Shown: one piece after another, positions 23,080-33,479 of the stretch
How positions within the stretch are numbered: the first letter of the stretch is position 1
Layout of the letters: each line of letters starts with the position of its first letter
DNA from: Cristatella mucedo
Taxonomy: Eukaryota > Bryozoa > Phylactolaemata > Cristatellidae
Assembly: GCA_009760855.2 (NCBI GenBank)
Contig: WPIO01000016.1
Location: 1,471,001-1,535,000, forward strand
Length of the DNA: 64,000 bases
Direction: 5' to 3'
Position numbers and translations under genes: made by a program
The notes under the pieces: generated by a model
What the model was told of the DNA's origin: nothing
Database searches by the model: none
The model's input: only the letters and a program-made list of their open reading frames with translations

Positions 23080-23117
<38 letters not shown>

Positions 23118-24067
23118 CTATGGCGCGCGCCGTCGCCGACGCGAGCGCCTGGACGAGCGAGCTCGCCTACCGGCTGGGTCGAGCCGGCGGCGCGGTGGAG
23201 CGCTGCAGCCTGGCGCTCGAGCGCCACCTGTCGTCGCGAGATAAGGACGAGCGCGACGTCGATGCGAGCGACGACGACAGACGGCCCGCGGCGGCGGCTG
23301 CGGCGGCTTCTGACGAGCGGTGCTCTGTGTTGGCGACCGCCGCCGCTGCCGCCGGACGCAAGCCGATTCAACGCGATGGTGACGACGACGACGATCCTAG
23401 CGGTGATGACGGCGTCGTCATCGGGACATCGGCGACGGCCGCCGACGGGACCCTGCCGTCGAGACTCGGCGAATCGCCGGCGCCAGACTCGGGACTCCGG
23501 ACCGGACCGTCGCTCGGCGCTCCGGCGGGGGCGGTGGCGGCGGCGGCGGCGGCAGCGCTTTCGCGGCGGCCGCCTCTGCCGCCGCCTCGCGCGGCCGCCG
23601 CCGCTGGCGGCGCCCGTTCGCCGGCGGCGTCGGCTCGGCCTCCGCTCGCGCGGAAACAGCACGCCGCCGCCACCGCCGCTGCCGGCGAGTGCGACCGCGG
23701 TGGCGGCGGCCACGGCGTGCTCGAGCCGATAGACGTGGCCGCCGCTTCGCCGAGCGCTGACGAAGGCGCAAAGTGGCAGCGACGGCCAAGCGCCGAGGGC
23801 TCGAGCTCCGACGACGACGACGACGCTCCGTCGCCGTCGTCGGCTGCGACTGCGGCTGCGACGGGCGAGTCGTCACCGGTCGGCCGCCGGTTGACGGCGA
23901 CCGACAATGTCGCGCAGGTCAGCCCGTGCGACAGCTACGCGAGCCTGGACAGTCTGGAGTGCGGCGGCTTGCCGCTAGGACATCCGCCGGCGAAGACCTC
24001 GGGCAGCCTGGAGATGTTCGCCGAGAGCCTGCTGGCGAGCTACCCGCGAGCGGCCCCCGCCAAGTAG
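22313..24067 (+). CDS. GC-rich intronless gene, coiled-coil protein, unidentified
   Basis: 584 codons, start in the context GACATCATGGCG, stop TAG. I do not recognise the family. Visible features: poly-Ala (about residues 33-51, from GCC repeats); an acidic/basic coiled coil at about 68-135 with heptad-like spacing (FEKLLAEQRARIAELQARLR and similar); a WTYASRRHAGTNTD segment; long Ala/Gly/Asp low-complexity tracts; and an ordered-looking C terminus, CDSYASLDSLECGGLPLGHP, then SLEMFAESLLASYP. The coiled coil and the C terminus argue for real coding. Against it, GC-rich DNA keeps other frames open too (a 462-codon minus frame overlaps). It could be one exon of a larger gene. Confidence 0.6.
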
Positions 24068-24537
24068 GCGGCGACGGAGCACCGCCGTGCACCGCGCCGC
24101 AAGGGGGCGAGGCGCGCGCGATCGGCGCTCGAAGACGGCGGGCGGGCGGGCGGAAGACGCGGCGAGCGGAAGCGGAAGCGAGCGCGCTCCGCTCGTCGCT
24201 CCCCTTTCTCGAAGATTACAGCAGTCGCTAGCAGGGCTCGCTGCCTTGAGCATCGGAGCTGGCGAGAGATTCGCGAAAGAAGCCGGCGATTTATCGCGCG
24301 GCCTCGACCCTTGACCCTCAGTGAAGAGTCGCCGCGCTAGCGGAGGCATGCGTGCGAGCTAGCAGAGCTTCCGATGCATGGGCGTCGGGAGAACTCGATC
24401 TCCCGACGTCGACGAGAAATAAGAGGAAATACTGGCTAGCTGCGCCTATTGGCTGACCGCCGACCGGTAGCACGTATAGGGCGCGCGCTCGCAGGCCCGG
24501 TCAGGCCCTCGCAGGCTCCGGCAATGGTATCGGAGGC

Positions 24538-24680
24538 AGGATTGCGAGCAGAGGATTGAGAGCTCATGATGAGAGCGCAGGATAGGAGCAGAGGATTGAG
24601 AGCACATGATTAAGAGCGCAAGATTTAGAGTACAGAATTGAGAGCGAGAGCACAGGATCGACAGCTCGCGATCGAGAGGC
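24538..24680. repeat. Degenerate tandem repeat, GAGGATTGAGAGC-type unit
   Basis: About six imperfect units around AGGATTGAGAGCTCATGA / AGGATTGAGAGCACATGA / AGAATTGAGAGCGAG. Unit length varies from about 18 to 27 bp. Confidence 0.75.
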
Positions 24681-26153
24681 CATTGGGGGATGGTTGGTGG
24701 CGGGATCGGCTGGTTTTTTAATTGGTTTCCGAAGGCAGGATCGCCGGGGGCCAAGGGGGGGGGGAATCCCGGCGCAGTCCGCACTGCCCGTCTTGAGCTA
24801 ACTGGCCAGAACCGGTTTTACGGAATATTCGACTAAATCGGCGACGTTTAGCTAGATGTGAAGAGCTAAGCGATCGTACAATGGAATTAGGGACTCCTAC
24901 TTGAACGGTTTTCCGAACGACGAAGCTGCTCTGTTACTCGAGCTTCGCATAATCCGTCATCCGGTTAAAATTGAGAGGCAAACTTTAATGCCCGACTTTT
25001 GAACCGAAAAATCTGATGCTTGGTCAAAATCGTTGACGGATGGCGTGACGGTGCACTTTTCTTGATCACCACTGCTGCCCGCAATGAAAACTGCATTGGC
25101 ACTAAAAACCTACTCGCTTGTAGGGACTTGAACAAGCAAGATGGCTGCTAAGCTGGGCGTGAATGAGCCGCACGCGCTCTTTTAGTAAGTCGAGCGCTGG
25201 GGAGAGGGCGCAGCAAGACGAGAGCGGTGTTATCCGAACGATTGAACTAGTGATTATTCACCGATTAGCCTTTTTAAGGTGTTTGCTGAGCAAATTTGCA
25301 ACTATTAATGAGCTGTTAACAGTGCAGATGCAAACACGCCGCCATGACTCCGAGACATCTGCTATATCTGTTACAGTATAAAATGTCGAGCGAACAGCTT
25401 GTACGAGTCATCCTTCCGCTGCTTCCGCTGCTGCTGCGCCTCTTTCTGTCAAGCAAGTATGGCCGGCAGTATGGAAGCTTTCCGCTTTGCGCATGCGCTT
25501 TCGGGGTTTCAAGGCAAACAGAGTTCTCGCATTGCTAGCAAATCCGTTCTCAAAGATGGCTTGCCGAAAACTGCAGAGATCCTGTATCCGCATCAAACAC
25601 TTAAAAACGAATTCGAGCTAGCAATATCTCAAATTCGCGCGGTAAACAGTAGGCGAAAATAGCGCATGCACTCGGTTGATTAAGCCCGCGTCAGTCAGTT
25701 ACCGTGGTAACCGGGACTAGGGGGGGGGTGGGATACTCTTCCGCTCTCGTTGTAGCGCCACTGCCCTAGATAAGCCGCATTCTAGCTACGAAGTGGTGGT
25801 CGTAGGACTCGCGCTAGAGGAATGACAGATAGATAACCTCTTTATCACACAATTGCATGTGCCAACCATAGCGTGGGAACTGAACAGCACAACCGGGCAA
25901 CAATAGGTACATCAGGGTCACAGTGGGCATGTCAGGGCTGCAGTGCGACTGTCAGGGCTGCAGTGCTGCTGGCAGGGGATTGTCAGTGGGACATGAGATG
26001 AGCAATAACGACGCACTCACGAGCGGGAGGGCGTCGGTCCCGCAGCAATATTAGACGGCGGCCCGCTGTCTCGGAATATATGTTCGATATCATCAAATGT
26101 AATATGCGGATGATGGCTTAACGGAGACTCAAACACGTGAAAAGCTGCTCAGC

Positions 26154-26160
26154 TCGCCGA
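26154..26160. repeat. Left target-site duplication TCGCCGA
   Basis: TCGCCGA directly precedes the element terminus GTAGTATG at 26161. The same seven bases follow the other terminus at 47767-47773. Because the edges are ambiguous by one base, 6 bp (the usual Polinton length) or 7 bp fits. Confidence 0.8.
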
Positions 26161-26297
26161 GTAGTATGCGATTTTACCTTATTGCAGCCTCACCCTCATC
26201 CAAGACATTGTCTGCATTCAGCCTCGCACAGGCCCGGCCTCATTTGAAAATGCCTCAGGTGAGTGTGTGTCTGCAATAAGGTAAAATCACATACTAC
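26161..26297 (+). repeat. Left terminal inverted repeat, itself a foldable palindrome
   Basis: The outer arm 26161-26187 and inner arm 26271-26297 are reverse complements with one mismatch in 27. Between them are nested shorter inverted repeats: CTCACC (26189) with GGTGAG (26258), GCATT with AATGC, and AGGCC-C-GGCCT at 26230-26240. The whole 137 bp can fold as a branched hairpin. Confidence 0.85.
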
Positions 26298-26390
26298 TCT
26301 GCGTACTCCACCAAACTTAGTGTATATAGCGTGTATAGTAAATTTTTTACTTTTCCAAAAAAAGAAAACTTTAAATTTATATAGGAGAAA

Positions 26391-26792
26391 ATGGCAGAAT
26401 TAAGAAAAAATATGCTAACCAAAGATATGAAGAGATCATGCAATAAAATCATTCTTAAAGTTAGGTCATGTCCAATAAATCTAAAAAATATAAGATACAG
26501 AATCAAAGTTATGAACATAGTAATAGCCTTAGAAGTAACAATTTCTAGTACTTGTATTCAACCATTTCCCGATATTACTCATGTAGTTTCATCTTTTTCA
26601 GAACTATCTGCAATGGTGGTAGCAGTTGATGGTGTTCTAGCCGAAATCGACAAGCGTACAAGATCTACTCTAGAATCTAATTCAAAGCTTATTTCCATGA
26701 TGACACACGCTTTATCTGATGAAGTAGTTACAAAAGAAGAGTTTGAAGATATTATAATGGATAGTTCACAAAAAGAAGCTACTCCTATTTAA
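26391..26792 (+). CDS. Hypothetical protein, 133 aa (element gene)
   Basis: An intact frame just inside the left terminus. It has a basic N-terminal third and a C-terminal acidic helix-rich part (VTKEEFEDIIMDSSQKEA). I recognise no domain. Its TAA stop overlaps by a few bases the TAG of the convergent integrase remnant, a compact arrangement expected of a viral-type genome. It is one of the few uninterrupted genes in the element. Confidence 0.55.
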   Translation: MAELRKNMLTKDMKRSCNKIILKVRSCPINLKNIRYRIKVMNIVIALEVTISSTCIQPFPDITHVVSSFSELSAMVVAVDGVLAEIDKRTRSTLESNSKLISMMTHALSDEVVTKEEFEDIIMDSSQKEATPI

Positions 26793-27650
26793 TTACTTGT
26801 AGTTCTTCTCTAACAAAACATTTCTTAACATCATTGACCCAATAGCGTACTGGTTGGTCTTTCACTACCATTATTCTAACAGTAACATGTTTAGTTAAAC
26901 TCCATATCGGATCTTTAGCTCTTCTTCTCTTTTCCTTTTCTCATTCACCTAGTTCTAATAAATATCTAACAGTCGCTCCAAGTTCTAACCATTTTTCTTG
27001 TTCTCCTACTTCTCTATGATATTTTGGTTTCTTTAGTTTTACTATTTCTTTTTTATTGCTTTAGCATGTTCTTCACCAATTGTGCCTGTAATATTATTAT
27101 TTAGGTAATCTATGATCTTTGTTAAATTATCAATCCACTGTTTGTTTCGAACATAATCTCCTTTATTAATGCTCACTAATTCCTTTTCATATTGCGAAAT
27201 AAAGGCTCTTTCTGCTACTGTTTGATTCATTCTTTCAACTAACGCAACTATTTTTACTAGTATCTTCTATTACACGTGTTTCATGTTTTTTATTTCTTTC
27301 AAGAACTCTCCTTTAAACTCTGATCCAGGATCTAATGTCATTTTCTGTGGCAATTTTAAAGGACCTTTTGTATACATGTCTATTATTGCTAGTGTTACTT
27401 TTTTAAAGACTTTGTTTTAAGTAGCCTTGAATTTTTATATCTACGAGCAACATCAATGACACTCGAAGCAAATTTGTTTCAAGGATCATTTGGCATATAC
27501 AAAATATCGGCTTGGTGATTTTCATGAGGTGCAACTATGTCAAAGAAACGTTTTGGAATTTCCTTTAGTCTTGGTTTGAATACTTGGCTTATAAATGAAT
27601 CATGACTGAACTGTCCTTCATTTTTTCTTTCTTTTAGAGTTAAAAATGAC
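26785..27650 (-). pseudogene. Retroviral-type (rve/DDE) integrase remnant
   Basis: Minus-strand pieces in family order: HQADILYMP with the first catalytic Asp and VIDVARRYK; then TLDPGSEFKG with the second Asp; then VERMNQTVAERAF with the Glu; and the Polinton-integrase C terminus RRRAKDPIWSLTKH and FVREELQVIK. The pieces lie in different frames, with shifts at A-runs and in-frame TGA codons, so the gene is dead. In Polintons this enzyme inserts the element and creates the target-site duplication. The N-terminal zinc-binding part is not clear. Confidence 0.85.
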
Positions 27651-27982
27651 ATTCTGTAGAAATGGAAAGATTTATAAGATTTGTTCTAGAACGTGTAGCG
27701 GACTTGAATATCTAGAGTCAGGTCATCCTATTTGTAAAAATAATTTAACGAAGACAAAAGTTAAAATATGAAATGCGCTGGCGCTGTGACCTCCGTGATC
27801 TAGATAGTACTGAAACAGAGTTTGATTCTGGAATCCTACGTAATAACGAAATAATAATATCTGCCGATTGTCATTATTCTACTAATAAGTATTCTAATGA
27901 AAAACCTAGTAAACTATACTGTCTTGCAAGAACAAATTTCAAGAAAAGTTGCTCAGAAATATTTTGTATTCATCACTGTTGA
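27646..27982 (+). CDS. Small Cys-rich protein, probably frameshifted
   Basis: The frame starts MTFCRNGKIYKICSRTCSG, continues with GHPICKNN and stops at about 27771. An overlapping frame (27773-27982) carries further Cys residues (ADCHYS, KLYCLAR, KKSCSEIFCIHHC). The Cys pattern suggests metal binding, but I do not recognise a family. It is divergent from the integrase. Confidence 0.35.
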
Positions 27983-28188
27983 CTATGAAGCCATTTGTAC
28001 TATCACAAAATTGTTTCCTTTAGTAAAGGGCAAGCGTAAAGCAACAAAAATAAAATAACTTATTGTTTTATTAGTTCATTTGTATTTCTCGCGTGAATGT
28101 ATAACTAACCAAGAGATTTACTCTCAGGTTTCCTAGGTTATCAAAAGAATAATAGTCAGTAGGAATTCTACTGAAGTAAGCACAGTAC

Positions 28189-28948
28189 TTAAAAGTCTGT
28201 TCCTGTTGAAACCGTATTTATAGCACGTATTTCTCCCGAGACTACAGGCGTATCTGTTTTAGGTCTTAGAAATGCGCAATTGGATGAACCAACTACCATC
28301 ACGGTTAATAATATTACCGGTGGAGTATTCTTGTTTTGCCAAGAATAAGCAACAGATGTATTTATAATAAAATTAATAGATCTAGGATTTAATGACACTG
28401 GAATCACTTCTGTTATTTTTTATTGTTTTGTCCACGTAACCTTTTGTTGCAACATTTGAAGGATTAACAGGACCTGCTACATTAATTATTGAGTTATTAT
28501 TCATATTTAAATTGGTAGTTGCAGGATAGGCTTTTAACATTACATCTCGTTTTAATCCTCCATAAGTAACACAAAAGTCATCAGGAAGAAACCTAGGCGT
28601 AGTACTACTTGAATTCTAATAAGTAGAATTAATGGCAAATCCATTCATAATTAGATCTCCAGTCATTGTGTCGCCAGATTTATTAACACAATTTCTTAAC
28701 TGACTAACAATAACAGCATCAGATGGATTAACTCATTGACCAGGATTAATAGCAGGTTTGTCTTGAAAGTTAATTGATCCATTACCAGTTTACATGAAAT
28801 TGGAATCTACACAACTCTTTGTTACAGCATCTGAAGGATTCACAGGATCACTCAGGTTAATAATTCTATTTTCATTTGCATCAAGATCAGACAATAGATA
28901 GCCATTTATTTTTGTAACATATTCACCACGATCTACTCTGCGATTCAT
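28189..28948 (-). pseudogene. Fibre-like protein gene 1 (tail-fibre-type repeats)
   Basis: Starts at an ATG at 28948. It encodes repeated units like DLDANENRIINLSDPVNPSD, VNPSDAVIVSQLRNCVNKSG with DTMTGDLIMNGFAI, and NMNNNSIINVAGPVNPSNVA with TKGYVDK. This N-x-I-x-N-(L/V)-x-x-P-x-(N/S)-x-x-D-A pattern is typical of trimeric beta-structured phage tail fibres and of fibre proteins of large DNA viruses. The C-terminal part (to 28189) is beta-rich. In-frame stops and one frameshift break it. Confidence 0.65.
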
Positions 28949-29282
28949 CTATGTATTCAGAAATTAAAACTTTTGATCTATCTGATACTTCTTTTACAAT
29001 TTATACTATTCTAACAAATCTGTCAGGAACTTCTTCTTGTATTACTTGCATTAGGGATCTTGTTACATAATACTTTATATGATAGCCTTTTCCTTTTTAT
29101 TATTAAATCTGCCATATTTGCTTATAATATCAAACTCAAAGTCAAAATACTTCTCATCTTTAAGTAATAGCATAAAAAGTGGGCTTCTGATGGGAATATC
29201 AAACTCATATTTAGTTGACACTCTAACATTACCTGCAGCTATAAAATCTAGCGGTGCTTCTTAATAAATAAATAAATCCTTG

Positions 29283-29455
29283 CTGATTAAAAAGCCTCTT
29301 TTTGTATAGCGACAGAAGAGCCTTTACGGCTATCACCACCGCTTGCAGTGGTGATAAAGAATCGCCCATCGCAGGAATCGAACCTACGACCTCGGGAAAG
29401 AGATTGTGAAAGCAACCACCTTACCTAGTGTGCCATCACGGCTCACTTCTACACA
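29283..29455 (-). mobile_element. tRNA-derived SINE, second family
   Basis: On the minus strand: TGGCACACTAGGTAAGGTGG (A box), then GGTCGTAGGTTCGATTCCTG (perfect B box GGTTCGATTCC), then a hairpin-rich body with CACCACTGCAAGCGGTGGTG and AGCCGTAAAGGCTCTTCTGT, then AAAAAGAGGC. A second copy lies at 37055-37205 in plus orientation. It sits inside the YqaJ remnant. Confidence 0.85.
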
Positions 29456-29604
29456 GTTTAGTCCAGGACCACAAATTTCAAATTCAGAATAATAACATTT
29501 AGGTAAGCCTAAAACGTGTAAACCTATTAGACATTGAGCATTATATTGTTTAGGAATACAATCTTTAATAATATTTCTATTTCACAGCATTTTATTTCTA
29601 CTAC

Positions 29605-29812
29605 TACTAATAATAATGAACTTGATAAAGCGCCCTCAGAGAACTTAATCTCTTTCTAGGCGCTTTACATTTGCCGCAAAGGGAAATGCAATTGAATGGT
29701 AAGTAAAATCATGCTTGATAAACAAACAAAATAAATAACATGGTTAGGGGTTACATGCACAGGGTCAGCATGCAAATGTGGTTAGTGGCAGCATGCACAA
29801 CTAAAAGTATCT
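29605..29812 (-). mobile_element. LINE-A 3' fragment in the YqaJ remnant
   Basis: (TAA)n then GATAAAGCGCCCTCAGAGAA, ending in the GGTTAGTGGCAGCATGCA region. It interrupts the nuclease frame just after the SPDGI motif. Confidence 0.9.
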
Positions 29813-30173
29813 CCATCAATTATACCATCTGGTGAATATCTATAGACACCATCGCGAGTAAAACAATCATTGGCGCTTTCAAGTTTGAGATCTAAAAAAA
29901 CTTAGAAACAATAGGTTCAAAAACTTTACCGAATAGCTTTGGTGGAAATTTCATGTTAGAATTATTGGCAATATAATTTTTAGTTTTCTGTTAGCCATTA
30001 TTTCAATATCAACTTCTGTTTGATCACCAAATATCCTATCATTTCCAAGCACAGAATAAACTTCTGATCAACCAATATTCAACGACATAGGTTTTTTCCA
30101 TTCATCAGAACCTTGTACAAAATCGTATATTTTCATTATATTTTGTTTTAAATTTTTTTAAATATCAGTTCCG

Positions 30174-30520
30174 TCATAAAAAAAATGTTCCTTTCATGCA
30201 AGTAAATTGTGATCCATTACCATTAGAAGTTAGTTCAGCTGTATTCTCACAGATAGTTAAGTAATGAACAATTATCATTGTAGCAGGAACAGCAACAACA
30301 GGAGGATTAGCAGCAACAGCTGGTGGTACTAAAGTATTGAATTCAATAGTTACATCAAGTTTAGAAGTAATTCTTAATGGTTCATCATTGTATTGTAAGT
30401 CAATCACATGAATTGGGTATGGTGATAACCATTCAGGATATGTAACTACCACTGGTTTAGTACAGATGGTACTACTGTTTTCGCTTCAGAACTAGTAGTT
30501 CCTGTTAATCTTATTGACAT
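30174..30520 (-). pseudogene. Small structural-type protein, frameshifted
   Basis: The ATG at 30520 begins MSIRLTGTTSSEAKTVVPS. After a frameshift near 30470 the frame continues with YPEWLSPYPIHVIDLQY and a Pro/Ala/Val stretch. Unknown family; its place between structural and nuclease genes suggests a capsid-associated role, which is inference only. Confidence 0.4.
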
Positions 30521-30537
30521 TATTATATTTCAGCAAT

Positions 30538-31376
30538 TTATATAGCAACTGTCATCTGTTGTGAACCAAAGTCTAAACACTTTAAATTTTGATCTGTAAT
30601 TAGTATATCTGAAATAGATTCACCAGAAATATTAGGATATTCAAGAGTATTTGGTTCATAAACCATCTGTTCCCAAGGGTAGAAATTGTAAGAAAAACTT
30701 TTTTGGACTTGTGTTTCATCACCATTTATATAACTAGTTCCACTAGCAACTAAGTTACAGTTTACAAGTATTAAGTTGAGGTCTGAAACAAAAACTTCAT
30801 TTTCTGAAATAAATCGAACACTCGGTGTACAAGTTACTTGGTCAGTAACGTTAGGATAAGTTGTGGAAAAATTAGGATCGTATAAGCAGAACCAGTGAAA
30901 CCAAGTATGGTTGATATACTAGACTCACCAGCAAGAAATGTCCAACAAACAGGCATTGTAACCCAAGAGTTAGAAGTTCTAGTATCAATACCAAATACAA
31001 ATTTATCAGTAGTAGCTCCTGATTGAGCAGCAGAATTATTTATCATATCTGCAATCTCAATGTTTACATAATCAGGAATAGCAGAGTACATTCCAGGTCT
31101 GATTGTTACTGTTTGTTCAGAACCACCTGCTACTCTATAAGCAAAAGTATTACTAGAGTTAGTTATATTTTTAATAGAATTTGTTCCTACAAAATTTTTA
31201 AAACACATCTTAAACTTTTTATTCCTAAGCATAATAAAAACATCAATGTATACTCTAATAGGATTAATAGTTCCAGTGCTACTGAATACATATCCATCTA
31301 GGCTAGAGGTATTGGCCTTTTTAATAGCCTCAAGATTCTTTAACATCTCCTGAGAAATTTTTACAAGTTCTGTCAT
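30538..31376 (-). pseudogene. Putative minor capsid/penton-like protein, frameshifted once
   Basis: About 279 codons in two frames joined by one shift near 30834. The N terminus is helical (LVKISQEMLKNLEAIKKANT). The rest is beta-rich: KFKMCFKNFVGTNSIKNITN, TVTIRPGMYSAIPDYVNIEI, and an ILGFTGSAY segment. The pattern of an IPxGxY-type turn, then a helix, then ILGF recurs in structural proteins of Polinton-like viruses that I would compare first to the minor capsid (penton). Assignment is by pattern only. Confidence 0.45.
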
Positions 31377-31379
31377 TTA

Positions 31380-32680
31380 TATAGATATCATACACAATTT
31401 GATTAACTCTTGGATTCTATGACTTTGGTACTTTCTAGATTTCTCAAGGTAATCTACAGCAGCACTAATTGAATTTACTACTTCTGTATTTCCAGAATCA
31501 AGCTCACGAATCCACCGTTCTATTTTATTAAATACTTCTGAATCACTCTTTACAACTAATGGAATTACTTCAAAACGTTTGGCTTTTTAGTTTTAAAAAT
31601 TGTGTTATATATATGTGTTTTCACACTTCTTTTTCCTTTGCAATCTTTCAAATCTGAGTAAATATTGTACACTAGTGGAAAAGGATTACTTTTATCAATC
31701 TGTTCTATCATAGTTTTTATTTTAGGTTGCGAATGACCTTTTCCTTCCTCATAAGCAATATCAAGCAATTCTTTTTTATGGTTTCGTGTTGAGAAGTATT
31801 GTACCTCCGTTGTTCTTTCATCTTTCATGCTAGTATTGTAATTAGCAGCATATTCATAAATATCACTAGCTGCTTTCCCTAAAGTCTCATTTGGTTTTAG
31901 ATATTTGATAATAATAATAATGCACTTGATAAAGCGCCCTCAGAGAATCCAATCTCTTTCTAGGCGCTTTACATTTCTTTTCCTCTCCTAACTTAAATGC
32001 TATTTCAAACATTTATGGATTTTTATTTTCATCATTATTTTATCTATTAATCTCTTTACATAATTTGGAACGTATCCTTTATTAGGACCTTTTAGAAAAT
32101 CAAGTAGATTGCATTTATCTAAATCTTGTATTCTTTCTTCGATTTTCCTTTTCGTGTCAGTAGTTGGATTTATTTCTAATTCATCAGTCAACGTTTTTTG
32201 AACATTATCAATGGCTTCTCGTACTTCTGGATTAGGTGCACGTGTCTTCGCTTGATTTACTGTTTTAATTGCTTTTTCAGACTTACCTGACATAACAGCC
32301 TCAACTGCTTTTTGTAGAGTACTCAAAATATCTGGTTGAGCTTTTTTAAATGATCTCTGTTTTGCCCTGATGCCTTTGTCGTTTCCATTTGTATAGCAAG
32401 TTTTGGTCTTACTTTTTTTTCTTTTACAAGAACGACATTTCCAGAATTATCGGTGCATCATTCTAGTGCACGTTGGTTAAGATGAAATTCAACTGTATCT
32501 CTTGTTGCAATTTCTGCTTCAAGTCTTTGTATTTCTTGGTAATATTGTAATATAGTTGCCTCTCTTAAGTCTTCTAGTTTTTTATTTGAGCTTCATAATA
32601 AAGTGCTTCTTGAACACATCCCTTGTAGGCTTTCTTGCTCGAATAAATTTTTTACGTTTATCATTTTCCTATATCTATTA
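31380..32680 (-). pseudogene. Coiled-coil protein(s) of unknown function, broken
   Basis: Several minus-strand pieces in shifting frames: helix-rich LEDLREATILQYYQEIQRLE near 32500-32580; an intact 108-codon piece at 32000-32326 (KAVEAVMSGKSEKAIKTVNQ); and, after a LINE-A tail, an 87-codon piece at 31565-31828 and a helical end near 31390-31560. It may be one gene of about 400 codons or two. I do not recognise it. Confidence 0.45.
31908..31978 (-). mobile_element. LINE-A solo 3' tail, about 70 bp
   Basis: ATAATAATAATGCACTTGAT, then GATAAAGCGCCCTCAGAGAA and TCTTTCTAGGCGCTTTACAT. It consists of little more than the stem-loop and the (ATA)n end, an extreme 5' truncation. Confidence 0.9.
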
Positions 32681-32689
32681 AGCATTAAA

Positions 32690-33348
32690 AATAGTAATTA
32701 ATTGTTTTCCAGTAGAATCAACTGACCAAAATCTTCCTCCAGATTCAGTTTAAGTTAAGTCTATCACACAATATCCAAAACGATTCCTTGTACAAGAGTT
32801 AACCCAATCTTTGAATTGTTTTCTATCAATATCACTAGTGTATGCTTCACGAATATACTCTATATCCGTTGCGTTTTGTTTGAAAATTATTACCATTTTT
32901 ACATTATTCCTAATCTCTCTCCTAGGAGTATTAGTAAAACCTTGAGCAAGATAAAATATATTTAGTCCTTTATGTCTTCCTCGTGTAAAATGATCTAATA
33001 TTTTTTTGGTCTTCTGTCATTAAATCATCAAGTACAACAACATTTTTACAATTTGTGCACGCGTCTACTTCTGGCATTTCATCGATACCATTAATCCAAA
33101 CACGAGCAACTTTTTTCTGTCATTGATCTAAGACCACGATACAACTTTTGATCTAAACTTGAAGCAATAATTGTAAAAGTATCATAATTTACCGTTCCAT
33201 AGAAAATCCAATCCATGATGATTAACCGCGACTTTTCAGAACCACTAGGACCAAGTATTAGAGCTCGAATAGGCACATTTGGTAATGGCTCTTTATGACC
33301 TGTATCTACGTCTTGCCCAAAATTTAAAGCACGGACTTTCAACGTCAT
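32690..33348 (-). pseudogene. Packaging ATPase (FtsK/HerA-type, A32-like) remnant
   Basis: Minus-strand start at 33348. A P-loop, ALILGPSGSEKS, is visible about 30 residues in, followed by a second frame with the Walker B-like VVVLDDLMTE near 33010-33050 and a C-terminal part (RGRHKGLNIFYLAQGFTN). In Polintons this ATPase loads the genome into the capsid. The P-loop has Glu where the invariant Gly of GxGKS normally stands, and the frame is broken near 33090 and beyond, so it is doubly inactive. Confidence 0.8.
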
Positions 33349-33479
33349 TTCCTATACTAAAAAAGTTTTTTATATTTATAGAAATGGAACAAAACATTTA
33401 TTGATTGAAATGTAAGCGCCCTAGTGAAATCTTCACGAAGAATACATAGAAATAAATAGTGCTAAAGGCCCTAGAGGGA

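Larger units (their letters stand above)
24068..26160. other. Intergenic between the GC-rich gene and the virus-like element
   Basis: It starts with GC-rich 3' flank and then becomes mixed. It contains the degenerate tandem repeat at 24538-24680 and a small duplication at about 25928-25970 (TGTCAGGGCTGCAGTG twice). No gene is recognised; frames at 25163-25662 lack domains. Confidence 0.45.
28990..30136 (-). pseudogene. YqaJ-type viral recombinase/exonuclease remnant, split by SINE and LINE
   Basis: Start KIYDFVQGSDEWKK, then IGxSEVYSVLG. Further on, NDCFTRDGVYRYSPDGIIDG carries the conserved SPDGI core. After a LINE-A tail (29605-29812) the pattern resumes with IPKQYNAQCLIGLHVLG, and after a SINE (29283-29455) with a likely C terminus near 29079-29264. 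These are the landmarks of the YqaJ/lambda-exonuclease family (PD-(D/E)xK fold), which acts in DNA recombination in many DNA viruses. It has stops and is split by the insertions, so it is dead. Confidence 0.7.

Noticed and set aside
22325-23713. 462-codon minus frame opposite the GC-rich gene
   Set aside because: Arg/Ala/Gly-rich shadow of a GC-rich coding region. The coiled coil and ordered C terminus are on the plus strand.
29310-29440. A functional tRNA gene on the minus strand
   Set aside because: A and B boxes are present but the cloverleaf is incomplete, and the sequence continues into a repeated body also found at 37055-37205; it is a SINE.
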